Assembly (NCBI GenBank): GCA_900074885.1
Contig: FJUW01000062.1
Location: forward strand, 62,001-126,000
DNA: 64,000 nt
Origin: Rhynchosporium graminicola
Taxonomy: Eukaryota > Ascomycota > Leotiomycetes > Helotiales > Ploettnerulaceae
Direction: 5' to 3'
Below are positions 21,702-34,043 of the stretch, one piece after another. Both the position numbers and the translations under genes were made by a program. A model generated the notes under the pieces. The model searched no databases. It was not told the DNA's origin and saw nothing but the letters and a program-made list of their open reading frames with translations. Numbering within the stretch: position 1 is the first letter of the stretch; every line of letters begins with the position of its first letter.

Positions 21702-24016
21702 TCAAGAGTACCAGAATCTGGCAATCACGAGGACAACAACAGCCAGTACAATTTTTCTGGCTTTCTCCTCACCGCCGATTCTCTCTAGTAATGTGTCCCA
21801 CCACATCCAGGCCCCACTGACACCTTTGTTGTAGATTTCCTCGCCATCGAGGAATGTTCCTGTCTTACCGAACTTTCCAATCTGAGAGGAGGTAGGTAGT
21901 GATTTTGGCTTTCCGTGTATGGTAGAGGGTGCAAAATCCCAAGAGGAGGAGTGCCGCGCAGAAAATATCAGGGAGATAATATAGGGTATGAAAGGGCGTG
22001 CCAGAGGCGAGACTGGGGGGTAGGCAGAGGATCCGGTTGAAGGGAAATTGTCCAATTGGAAAGAGGCGTCTTGAGCTGTGTATACGAAGGCAGCGGCTCT
22101 GTTGATTCCAAAGTCAGTATGGACTCTCGAAATTGAAGAAGGGGGTGGAACAGAAATGACGAGCATACTTGAAAATATCACTCTGTCTTTCAGCCTCAGC
22201 TCTCATCCGCATATCAATGCCCTTCAGCACCTTACTCTCGATAACATTCCCTAGCTCCAGTATCGTCTTGATTTCCTCGTGCTGGTGCTGCTCATAGGGT
22301 TTCCGAAAAGCATCAATCACTCTCCTTAAATGCCCTCCGTCGAATATCTCCTTACTCGTCGTCTCAGCATATCGTCGAAACGCTTCCATACCTTTATCCA
22401 TAGCTTTATGCTGGGAAAGGTTCTCGGACATAAGCCCTTTCAAGCCAGTCACGCGCTCGATTTCGGGAAAATAGTGCGATTCTTCGATAAGTTGGTGGTG
22501 GTGCATGAAATCGTAGGTTATGCTGCAGTAGGAGAGGAGGTTTGTGGCAGAGTCTGTGCCAGGGAGGACGTGATAGGAGTGCTGGTAGATACTGTTGAGC
22601 GCACGGAAGATCGTGTTGTGCGTTTGGGCCATAAAGCGCGCGTTGGCCATGCAGTGGTGTTTTTGTGGGATGCTGAGGATGTTGTGGATGCCGGTTGTAG
22701 AGATTAATTTGAATGGTGTCTCAGGCCTGGGAAGGTCAGATATGGGAAATTTGAACGAAAAAGAATTCTTACCATGATGGCAGATTGCCAGTCTTGACAG
22801 GACCATGATTCTCGGGCTGGAGAAACCAATCCACTGCGCCTTTTAGAGCTTCTTCCTGATTTGGATATGGCTGATATGCCCAGGGCACAAATCCAAGACG
22901 CTCACGTGCTTTCTTGATAGAATATGTACGAGTAAACAGAATAAACTCCATTCTTTCCAAGATCAAGCATTTTGGCCGTAACTTTCCCCAGGTTGTAAGC
23001 CAGACAATCCATTCCGCGATGTGAGCCAAGAAGAGTACCAGCCCAGGGGCAATGTACCAAACGCTACTCAGCGGCGTACGGTCACCAGCGAGTGCCCAAT
23101 ATTTGCGAAAGAACGTTAGGGGAGGAGAGGGCTGATCGTCTGTGATGTTAAATGCTTCACCTGCGACTCGTGGAGCGTCTGGGTCGTCCATTTCGTTTAG
23201 TAAACCTTTTGCTGCAAGTATCTCGGTAATCGCAACATGGCCTACGTACACGACGTCCATCTCGATATCGTTATAGCCCATCCATACTCGAGTTTGGCCA
23301 GCCTCGAGAGCATCAATGACAGGCCCGATCATCTGACCGTCTCCCTCGCCATATAAGGCTGTGGGACGGATCGTACAGGTGCGGATGCCGTGCTTTCCGT
23401 TTGCTTCGAGCACAATCTTGTCTCCTATAGATTTGGCAAGGTGATAAGGATCGCCTTTTCTGAAAACTGGCACTGCGAGAGTTGGGGTCGTCTCATCAGC
23501 GTGATCGTATCCCCTTCCTGAGCCAGCAACGATAGGTGCAGAAGACGTGTAGATATATGCCTGAACTGTGCCCGTCTCAACGGCAGCTTCCAGTAAGTTC
23601 TGGTTGCCATTGATATTGACCTTAAAAATATCAGGTACGTGCTCGTGGTCTTTGTAGGCGTGTGGAGAGGCAGTGTTGAATATTGTCTTGGGCCGGACTT
23701 GGTTCATGACATGCCGGACCTGCTCAAGATTGGTGATATCTCCGATGTGATAGGTGACGCCTGGATGGAGATTCTTGAATGGTGATCGACACATGACGGA
23801 TATGGATGTGCAAGTGGGCTCTACTAAAAGGAACTTGACGAGATGGTGGCCGAGGAAGCCACATCCACCGACGACGAGGACATCGCCCAGCTGTGGGCCG
23901 ATGCCAGGGCGGTGAAGCTCAAATGATGACATTCTTGTGAGAGTTCCAGATGGGGCATGGGATGTGACTGGTGAACTTATTTCGCTGGAACTGTCGTCTT
24001 CATGGAGAGTTGTCAT
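21702..24016 (-). CDS. SDR (3-beta-HSD/ERG26-like)-hemerythrin fusion protein
   Basis: Exons 24016-22773, 22726-22169 and 22098-21702 give one 732-residue protein. Residues 1-415 form an extended SDR of the 3-beta-hydroxysteroid/sterol-4-carboxylate dehydrogenase type: GGCGFLG nucleotide loop at 50-56, YTSSAPIVAG strand, YHLAK catalytic Tyr-Lys, and a hydrophobic segment near residues 315-340. Read without splicing, the SDR ends at TAA 22769. However, that TAA lies inside a perfect GTAAGA...CCCAG intron of 46 bp whose removal continues the same frame into PETPFKLIST and an HHE hemerythrin domain. Its iron-ligand pattern is visible: THN, HHHQLIEE, SQHKAMD and EQHQHEE. The C-terminus has a membrane anchor (IVLAVVVLVIARFW, last 20 residues). 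The alternative is two genes, the second starting at ATG 22806. The conserved Trp that opens fungal hemerythrins is supplied only by the splice, which favours fusion. Confidence 0.75.
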
Positions 24017-27000
24017 GCTTGCTTGTGTTTGTGATAGAAGCTTTATTTAGAGAGAAGTAAACTGTCAAGCAAGGTACTGGACGGAGGACAGAAGATATTT
24101 AGAGAAACTGAGTACTGAATATAAGTACTGAATATAAATGCTGTGTGAATGTTTGTGAAAGAAAGTGAGGGAGCGCGAGCTTTAAATCAATTTTCGACTC
24201 ACAAATAAAGTACCTTACGCACATACACTTTGCCATGTGATTCACCACAGAGACTGATTTTCAGTGTGGTATTGGATGAGTAGAACCTTCGCCTCAATGA
24301 TGAAGGCTATCGATTTAGAAGTGAATTATAGTTCCCCATATTTTATTCTCCACACCTCAGCTCCCTTCCACAAAAGCACTTGAACTCGCAACCGGCTAGA
24401 CTTACCTGAGCTTGCACTTAGACACACCCGAATAGGTTAAGACAAGTCAAGCATTTCAGGAAATCGTCCGACGATTCATCGGACTGCTGCTGCGGTGGTC
24501 GCCGTCCTGGGGTAACCCAGTGCACGGCCGTTGACAGGCACGCCCTACGGACTCACCTACGGGCGCTACGGAAGTCCCCGAGACTAGGTATCTGGCTATT
24601 AACCTTGATCACATTTTAAAACGTTTGAGGAACTGAGTCAACGATTCTGAGAATGGAAAATTCAATCAATTATAACTTTTTATTATCCGCAAGTCTACTT
24701 CAGGCAGGGAGATCAGAGAATTCCTGCCCCATGCCCGGATCTCGGTGGCCCCGATTTTTCTGATTATGGTTGATATTTTAGAAAGTGTAACGTTCTAGTG
24801 CTATGCGCCGACGCCAGATCTAGAACTCAGCATGCACCAAGTACAATCGACTATTCTCAAACGTCCAAGATGAAAATACGAGCTTTCATTTTTGAGGTAT
24901 GAAAGCTACTGAAATAAGTACAAGTTCGCTAATAATGCAGCTATCGTGACGGTCCCAGCATTATCATCATGTGCCCTCATATCAGTTGCTGCAGTTGCCC
25001 AGACTTGTCATATACTAGCGCCCGCCTCCCGTGCTGAGCGAGTACGCCAGTCTACTTGTAGTGTCTCTTTTTCGCTTTTTCACTCTCTAGATCTTAGGTT
25101 ATCGTACATAGCTATATATTACCGGTGGTATTACGCTTTTATACAACCCAAGGTCTTTCCTGGCATCTGTATTTTCCCAGGCGGCGGCGTCATGGCCCGC
25201 ACGGTATGGCAAGGACGGCACGAATTGTCCGCAACCCGTGATTTTAATCTGCGTATGCGTAGATTCATGACATTTTTTCCCCCTCCATCTGCGCGTTCTA
25301 TAGCCTGAAACGACTTCAAAAGCTGCACGTAATACGTGTGATAATCTATGGCTGCGGCTACACTACTTAGAAATCTACGAATGTGCAGCGATTAAGTGTT
25401 ATACCCAGTCGAAAGGTGAAGGGTGTGTGGGTTTAAAGACGGTAATTATTCTAATAGTAAACATATGTTCAACTTAGTGCGGTTAAGTCGGTGCGTTTTG
25501 AGGTTATTACTCTATTGAGTTAGGAGCCCTGGAATTCGTCGACTGGGCAGACCACTCAAGCGTTGTACACCCGTGGGTTAACTCCACATTAGTGAAGGTA
25601 ATTATGCAGAAATCCTGCAGGGAAGGTACATGAAAGGCAACGCAAAATCGAAACAAAATGATGATATCAAGTTTCATGGATGCCAAAGTCAGATTGGATG
25701 CCTCCAAAATGCGGACTTGGTACGTGGGACCAGACGTGGATCCCATTTTTACTGCCCCCAAAAGGTACCAAGGCAAAACATTACAGATCTTGTACGCTGT
25801 AAAGGTCGTGCAGATCTGCAGGGCTAGGCGAGAGTTGGCAGCAAATATAACCTGAGATGCATGCTCGGGCGCAACTTGTGAAATCGTTGACCTATACCTT
25901 GCATGGTCCGGAACGAGGTGGAGATGTCTTGATGTGTCAGTCTAGCCATCTTGTCTAATATTTCCCTATTGACCACGTGTGCTCAGCTAAAGTAAGAAAT
26001 TTGTGAAGCGGAGCTTTCTCCGTGGTCTGAAGTGGCAATTCTTGAGACAAACATACTTCGGTACGTCAGGATCGCGGCAAAGCAAGTAATGATAAGCGGG
26101 AAGAAGGCTGCGCCAGAACGGTTATGCAGGGCCCCCACTAAGCGGGAAGATGGTTTGATACAGCGAGTTGTTGAGTACACTGGAAAAGTTTGACTGAGAA
26201 CACAAACAGGTAAGAGGTAAGTTGCCCATGTCCCTGGGACCCGGATTATGGATCCGGAGGTTGGGCAATACCGTGATCGTAGGTTCACAGATGCGATTGG
26301 CGAAGCTCGAAGTCTCGGATGCGAAAGTTTGGATCGATGGAAGAGCGGTTGGTGGATTTGAGGTATCCCGAGCATGAGTAGTTGGTATTCAGGTTTAAAA
26401 GATTACTAGATTGACGGAAGTGATTGCAGAGATGAGTAGCGGCATACCGTGGTAACACAGAGTACTTCATGACAACGAAGCCGAGACAACCTATCAAGTT
26501 CCCTCAAGCCTCTTTGCTATTGCAAAAACTGTACTCACTGAACTCGGTTTTAAGTGGCTTTTCTCACACAAGAAGAAAGACGACCAAACCAATCAGAGAC
26601 CCACCCAAAGTCGTTGATTTTATTTCAGCCCCCAAGAGGAGGCACTACTATAGCTATCACAAGATTGACATGAAGTTGAGACCCAAATGGAAGTAGACAA
26701 GGCCTCAAAATCTTTCAAGGATATTGACGGACAGACTTCGGATTCAAAATCCTGGAACCCGAATACCATCCTCAATTTCATGCAGCATGATATGCATCCA
26801 TGGCACTTCTCACCCGCGTCAAAACAGAGACCAGTTTCAGCTGCACTAGGCAGCCAATAAACTCCACGACCATCCATATAGCTGAAAGCCTAGACATATG
26901 TCGTCCATACAGTAGATGAGTTGCATGGATGGGGCCAGCAAGAAGACTGTGCCTCTTTCAGGCTCTGTCCAGCCACTGATGAGAGAGGCATCGTATACAT

Positions 27001-29653
27001 ATTTTACGTTAATTTTGCAATGCTGACTAGCGGGAAGAAGTAAAGAGTCAGATAAACACGTTTCCGCCCCATCTCGTGTTTTACAAAATGATTGAAGTTT
27101 GGTAATGGGGGGTCGAAGATGTCAATCACGAGGATAAGGTCCTCGTTTAACCTACGGTTGGTCCCGTGTCAGCGACCCACACATAGCCGCATATATCTTA
27201 TCCATGTCCCTGTTATTGCCCTATCAAGCTGCTAGCAGGGGCAATTCAACATGGCGGCGGCTGATGGCGGATCATCAAACACTAGACCCAGGTATATTTC
27301 AACCACATCCTCCTTCATTTTCTTTGACGAATTCCTTCCTTACTGGGTGTGAACCTGACAGGACCTGACAGGGCTGTTATCAAAAAGCTAATTCTAACCG
27401 GAATTCTCTGCAAACCTACTGTGGACAGGTCCAGACCGGCGGAGAAACCCGAGCACAGATTCGGAAGTATCTTTCATGATCTCTCCAATCACACGCAATT
27501 TTCTGTATATCGGGTTCTATTGTTGAGTTTCCATAGCCATAAAACTGACGCCAGATTATGATGCTAGTCGTCACTATTCTTGAAAAGCCCGTGTTAATGG
27601 TACGCTTCGCAAGTATTCAATACACAGGTGTACGAGAAAGTTTCATTCCACACCTCTACGTCACAGATCATGAATGTGTATCGCAGCGAATTATTCATGC
27701 TATGGCTGGAATTCACTGCATTCAAAACCAAGCTCGTCTAATTTAAGCGACGAAACTGGCGGTCCAGCGCTACGTTACAACGCAGGCACAAGACAGACGT
27801 CACAATCTCTATGCAGCCTCCAATCTAGTCGAATTTCTTCTAGTCCACCAGAGAACTTGAATATTTAGGGTCCACACCAAACCCGCAAGCTGTACAATAC
27901 ATATCAGAAGCCTCATCTTCTTCCATGCGGCATTCCAAACGGCTCACACATCGCCTCGACTCAACTTTCCGGGGACCATACACATCTCACCAAGGATAGC
28001 TACCGAATCTTCTCTACGCGGCGGAGTATTTTCTGCCGATGCCTACGTACCTACCTCCTGTGCCTACCTACATGCATATTTGGATCTGCACTTATGGGAC
28101 GGGACGGGATAGGATGAGAGAGGCGGAATACTCTTCCTTGTTCGCTTTGTCCAACAAGTGAGAAGTGGTTTAGTGTTACAAGCTCACAGATCCAAAGTCA
28201 AAATCAGCCATGTGATATTTGTCTACAGGACCCAAACCAACTCTCGAACTTGCCAATTACACATCCTGCTCGTCATTGACGGTCAAGGCAAGCGAGTGCT
28301 TCAAACCGAAGCTGTATTGCGAGAAGTCAAGTCTCATGTACAATCTGCAATCCTCCTGTTCGGTAACTACTGATTACAAGTATATACCTATCTATAATGC
28401 AAAAAAAAAAGAATTATTCTCTCCGAAATCCCGAATCAGAAGAAGATATAGTAAATTACCCTCGAGGCAAAAAACCTCACCTCCTTCAATTTCCTCAGCC
28501 GACAATTCCTTCAACCACTTATAGAACTCTCCCCCTCAACACACCCAATCCACCAACCCAAAAAGCAAACGAAACAAAGCGCTCTACACTCTATACCCGC
28601 GACATTCCCAATTCGATTCCCCAATTTCTCATCCATCTCCTTCAAGTCCTCACCGACACTTCCATCTTGTATTCATATGACATCGTATCCCACCATCCCA
28701 GTCTCCAGTATACCCATCTCCATGCATCTAAGCGCCATCATCGCACGAATCTCCCTGTCTCGACTCTCGTAGCCATCCGGATCTCTATACCGAGGGTATG
28801 TATGTACACACGTCTCACATGCACCTTCCCTTCCACCTTACTTCTCTGAATCACCAACTCACCAACTCACTCACAGCCCGAACCTCAGTAACTCACATAT
28901 CCTCCCCAGACCAATCCCATCTACTCTACTCTACTCCACCCCGCTCTACCCTGCCCAGCTCAACTCTCCTCCGTACACAACACGGGACAGTCACGCGCAT
29001 GCCTATCCCGTGCTCATATCTCCCATCCCGTACTCCCATCCCGTGCCCAAGTACCGAAACCCGTGTCTCTACACCCGTGTACGGTACACGTGCGTACAAA
29101 ACCCACCCACCTGCACATACCTACACCTATCTACACCGCCGTCGAAGGCAGGTGGCCGCCTGCGTCATCGTCATGTGTGTTCTGGCAGGTTGCGTGACTT
29201 GCATGACTTGCATCTCGCGGATTTGACATCCGGTCCGGTCGCGTGCGTGCGTGCGTGGCGTGCGTCAGAGAGCGAGTGAGTGACTTGAGAGAGAGGAGGA
29301 ATGTGGGAAAGTTTGTAGTATTGTCGTTAGCTTAGACACAGGTTTTCCCCTTGCTTTTGGAAGGCAATTGTTGATTTTGGAATTTAAAGAATGTGTGCTT
29401 GAGTTGAACTTTATAGTGTGTTTTAACACATTTATTTATTCTACAGTAGATGAATGATCTTAACGTGCAGTAACTTTCGTAGAGTATCGAGGTAGTCTGC
29501 TTGCGGTACTAGCATGAAGAAATATATTTCTATTTCCTAACTCCTCAACTAGTTCCATCCAATGCAATGCTATCAGAAGCAAACGCCGAGAATGCAGATG
29601 CGGATGCAGTATGCGAGTGGGAAAAGTGCACCTAGGAAACCCAACAGTCGCCT
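24017..29653. other. Gene-poor region, ending in low-complexity DNA
   Basis: No gene is supportable in 5.6 kb. A GC-rich patch at about 24.48-24.58 kb and several short frames at 25-27 kb show no motif. From about 27.9 to 29.3 kb the + strand is pyrimidine-rich and repetitive (ACCTACCT-, CTCACCAACTCA-, CCCGTGT- and CGTGCGTGCGTG-type runs), so the Pro/Thr/Ser-rich frames found there are compositional artefacts. The last few hundred bases are the 3' flank of the P450 gene. Confidence 0.45.
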
Positions 29654-31689
29654 TCAGACTCCGAAAAACCTCTCCTCTCCCCTCTCAACAAATCGCATCC
29701 CGACTCTGCCCTCTGGAGACAATTGAACCGTGATAGCACACCTTAATTTCTTCTGCCAGTTCTCTCTCGCATTAGTCGCTGCTTTTTCCCATACCTCTTT
29801 CTTTTCAATTACGCTCATATCATCAATCTCTAGGGCGGTGGCGAAGTTATCGACGGATAGCTCAACGCTGTATTTTGTAAAGATGACGGCCAGCGCGGCG
29901 AGGATCTCGATTTGAGCGAAGCGACGACCGATACATGCGCGTGGCCCGAGTGAGAAAGGTATGAATGATCCGGGGACGGGTGTGTAGATTGTCGATAAGG
30001 ATGGGAAAGGAGAGGGTGCGGTTGGTGTAGAGGGTTTGGACACGTAGCCTTCGTCTATCGGGACGTTGAGGTAGGTATCGCGTGATGTGGTAAGTGGAGT
30101 GTTGGCTTTGAAAGAGGAGGGAAGTATCCAGCGGGAGGGTTTAAACTCTTCGAGATCGTTGTCGAGGTTGTCGAGTGCGAATATTGGGTTTGAGAGATCG
30201 CTTGGAGGGCCTGAGGGCCAGCAATTAGGATTCTGCGAATTGAAGAATATGATCAGTAGATGAAAACGTGCATGAGGTGGGGAAGTCTAATTGGTCGGGG
30301 AGAACTTACGACGTGGACAGACGGGATACACAATCGTATCATCATATTTGCCGGTAAATCCACTTGGTTTCCGTCGATCTTGACGCGCTGAGGCCTCCCA
30401 CAAACTATTTTAGGGATGGTCAGGACCGGAGTAACCAGTCTCATTTCCTCATTCCAAACAGCTCCCAGCATTGATTCCGCCAGCTTCGGAAGATCCTTCT
30501 CCAAACTCCATTCTGAAGGTTGTCTTCCACTGAAAATTCGATCCAGATCTTTCTGCAGCTCTTTTTGGACGGTCGGGTGGAGAGCCAGAAGCATGATTGC
30601 CATGTGCAGACTACTTGCAGAAGTTTCGTGGCCAGCAACTGTGAAGACGAAAATGTTGCCCATGATCTCACTATCACTTAACGGTATCTTCTTGCTGGCC
30701 GGCTCTCCCTGCAGAAGCTGACCAATTAGGTCACCCGTGGAACGCTGTGTCGAGTCTTGAATACCCCGCCTCTTGGACACGATCATCTCCTCCATGTATT
30801 TGCCCCAATTTTCATAAGCTTGGAGAGCATTCTGTACGGAATGAATGGGTAGAATCTCTGAAAAAAGTTTAGCAGTGTCACCGATTAGGGAGGGGCTATA
30901 CACACTAGCAAGGCGAGGGGGAAGAGCTTTGATGCTAACAAGAGCAAGGATGTTCGACGCAATGAACTGGAACGAGGACGAGAAGCTCATAGTGTGGCCG
31001 ATTGGTAGACCTTGCGTATCGTCGACCTCGTCCCAGACCATCTGCTGGCCGAGACCTGCCCGTCCGATGATTTCGAGGGACAATCGCATGGTATCGGGTG
31101 CAACTTGACTCGTCGTGTTGGATTTGCCTGTGCCTACCCACGATGCAACCATAGTCTGAGCTAAGTCCAAGGTCTCTTTCCACACAAGCTGATTGTTTCT
31201 CTCCGAGAAGGCAGGACTGGTCATCTTTCTGTGATGTCTCCATATTGCACCTTCTGAAGAGACTACATTTTGGCCGTAGATGCTGATGGGTCTGTAGATG
31301 TAGGTTGGCTTGGGGAAGTCGGTACCTCGCGATGTGATCTGGACGATGAGATCGGCATCTGCGGTGTTGAGAATGATGCCACCAGGAGAGACCGTCAGGA
31401 AGGTATCACTTCCAAGGTGCGTGAAGGGCGCATGTCTGAGTCGGAGAGGCCAGGTCGAGGTAACCAGTTGACGCCAGGAATCCACGGAGGACGGAGGGAG
31501 AATGCTATTGAGGAATCGTAGGACAGTCCTGCTCAGCAGCATAGACGTGAGAGAATGATAGATAAACCAAGGAACGACAACGTATTTGATGCCCGTAGCC
31601 TGAGCGACTCGAATGTTCTTCACCAATGACCGACAGTTGCTAAAGAGCAGAAGGAGGAGTATAGGAGGGATGGCGTAGAGGAACAGCAT
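29654..31689 (-). CDS. Cytochrome P450 monooxygenase
   Basis: Exons 31689-30906, 30857-30310 and 30232-29654 give 636 residues. The start is the ATG before a hydrophobic anchor (MLFLYAIPPILLLLLFSN); the frame is open further upstream but has no convincing start. Diagnostic motifs: I-helix AGHETS at about 336-341, K-helix EEMR, and the heme-binding loop FSLGPRACIG at about 537-546, containing the Cys that ligates iron. The 48-bp intron 30858-30905 is in phase and stop-free, but removing it restores the expected LPPRLAKILPI sequence. At 636 residues it is longer than most P450s, owing to about 50 extra residues rich in Ser, Thr and Pro before the heme loop. It should act at the ER membrane on a lipophilic substrate with a P450 reductase; CYP family and substrate are unknown. 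Confidence 0.92.
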
Positions 31690-34043
31690 AATGGCTGTGC
31701 GACCCTGATTCGAAGCAATCACGACTGGTAGTACATTGGCTGGCTGGCTGGCGAATGTTCCTGCCTCGTGTGGTTTGTTCGAAATTGGACCTCGAGAGAG
31801 GGCCGGGCCGTCCTGGCAGCCGGCCTCGCTAAGGTAGGTGCTAAGGTACCTACCTACGTACCTGTTAGAAGGATTTACAATCAGGTGGAGAAAGACCAAG
31901 GACAGCAAAATAGTGGCAGGAGGACCAGAGGACCAGAGAAGAGAAGAAGCAGAAAAGCAGAGAAGCAGAGAAGCAGGAAACCACAAAGAGAGCAAAGTGA
32001 ATCGGTCAAGCAGGACAAGAAATGGGGAGCCGCTTAGTTCAGTCCATAAAACAAACACAGCATCGGGACACAGAGTCACAGAGCCACAGAGTCACTATTG
32101 TGCAACCTTGTGCTACTAGTTTTAAGAGAGTCAGATCTTGAGGAAACACTGGACCCTGAGGTAGATATAATAGTTAGGGCAGCAGAGCAAGCAAAAGAAT
32201 CAAAAATAATATTAAAATCAGTTCGGGATCTTCTTACCTACCTAGGTATATTACCTATTTACGGTAGTCGACCTGGTACCTATATACCTATTTAAGTAGG
32301 TGCCTACCTTACATCCTGTGTAACTGTGTAGAGAAGCTGCAGCACATAGGGTTGTTCGGGTAAAGTTAGGTCTAGTGATAATAAAATTTCATATTCACAG
32401 AACTGTAGCACGGGTCCTGAAGGCGGAATGTGAACAATCTGTAGATATGCTTTGTAAAAGATATCAGTAACGTAAGTGAGGTGAGGTCGAGCTGAGTCAG
32501 CAACGAACGCTAAGGGCGCTTACAGATTGGCCAGAATCACATATCAAGATTCCACACCCTCCACACCTATACTCATCCATACCGTTTGCATTATATGATC
32601 ATGTTGGGTATTAATCCACCTCTATATCTGGATCCGCAAATCCATCCACTGTCACCTGTCCCTGACTCCAAGATACCTGGGTAGGCAAGTAGGTAGCTCT
32701 TGTTGCTGACCACCCTTTCGTAGGTTCTAGGCGATGATTGTACGGGCATATAGATGTAATGCCATGTCGATGTTATGCAGAAGAAGCCACGCCTTGCCAT
32801 AGTCAACCTCATCTCAACCTCCTCCCTGTCAAATAGAAGTTCTACCTCCGTATCTGTAGAAAGGCGCAGCCAACTCCCGACGCCATATGTCTGCAAGATT
32901 TAGACAATGGGCGACCTTAGTATCGAACTGATATCTCGTCGAGAATATGGCACGGCTACCACAGTCTTTTTCTTGGCCTTGGCCCTTTTCTCATGTATCC
33001 AATTATTTACGTAGGTAGTATCGCCCCACACTATTCTAAGTCAGTACCTACTACACGGTCTCTACTTAAGATTACTTGTGCGACCAGAAATGATCTCCGT
33101 CACTTAATCCAACACTCGTTTGCAATAGGCGAGCAACGATATCTGCAATGATGCCTCGACCTCGATTAGGACACTGTTCGGAGGCAGCATCCTGGTAATA
33201 GTACAGAACAAGTGAAGGAGGCGACTTACGTAGGTAAGAGCACTCACTTCCTTCGGTTGTACAAGCAGCGGGCGGGTGGATCGAGATAAACAAACGCAAA
33301 CGGGAATGGTACAACATCGGTACCAATTCCTGGGTAGGCATTGGCTGTGTCTAAACAGCCGTTGTACCCCAGACCTCGAGCCCTTTGTACTGCCTGCTCC
33401 AGATTCAGTTCAAGTGTTCGGATAGATGCGTGCTCAAACGGATTCTCACATGTAGGCCGCTGTCCACTTCCATCATTCAATCTATCCATCCGTCTGAAGT
33501 CCTGTCAGTCTTGTCTGATGGCGTGTCTTCATGAGATGTGATATGATACCCGCAGTGCTGATGTCTGTCTCTCAGATGCATCGTATGCATCCCACGATTC
33601 CTATCCTGTATAAGCCAATTCCTGTGAGTGTGATAGCTCTGATGGGTGTTGTATTTCCTTGTCTTCTCTTCTTTGGTTTTGTTTGTTATGTTGCCTCCCT
33701 TCTTTGGCTGATCCGAACTGCCTGCTCTGTTAGCGTTCTTTGATGCCTTGACAGAACTCTCTTTAGCCCTATCTTATGCTTCTTGCATCTACTCTAATTG
33801 ACTTCATAAAGGGGAATAAGAGAAGAACAAAGGTACAGGAAGAACTCGTTGTGGTGACTCCACTCTTTCCTACTTCAATTGCTCATCGCCTCGCTCATCT
33901 CACCCACGTGAGTTCGAAGCTAGTCAACCTTCGCTCTCCAATTTCGAGACCGCCCCAACCTTGACGCGTCAAAGGTTATGCTATCTTCTCATCACACGAC
34001 AACACTCGAGACAAATGAACTGAAGGCAAAGCTTTAACTGAGA
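31690..34043. other. Divergent intergenic region with TACCTA-type and purine-rich repeats
   Basis: This lies between the P450 (-) and the ABC transporter (+). At 31.9-32.1 kb there is a purine-rich run (AGAAGCAGAG repeats) and CACAGAGTCACAGAG copies. At 31.83-31.87, 32.23-32.31 and 33.01-33.06 kb, repeated TACCTA/TAGGTA words occur, some palindromic. A small ORF at 33072-33489 is listed separately. No other gene is supported. The ABC transporter's promoter should lie in the last 500 bp. Confidence 0.45.
33119..33489 (-). CDS. Small unrecognised ORF, possibly two exons
   Basis: ATG 33489 opens an 81-codon frame with a natural-looking sequence (CENPFEHASIRTLELNLEQAV, then GCLDTANAYPGIG and FPFAFVYLDPPA). 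A good donor (GTGAGT) overlaps its stop, and a TTACCAG acceptor 50-60 bp downstream would extend it by about 27 codons to a stop near 33105. I do not recognise a family. It could be a small conserved protein, an exon of a decayed gene, or chance. Confidence 0.25.

Noticed and set aside
28397..29279. Long overlapping Pro/Thr/Ser-rich open frames
   Set aside because: They arise from pyrimidine-rich, repetitive DNA without motifs, introns or sensible composition; several frames are open at once, which is a composition effect.
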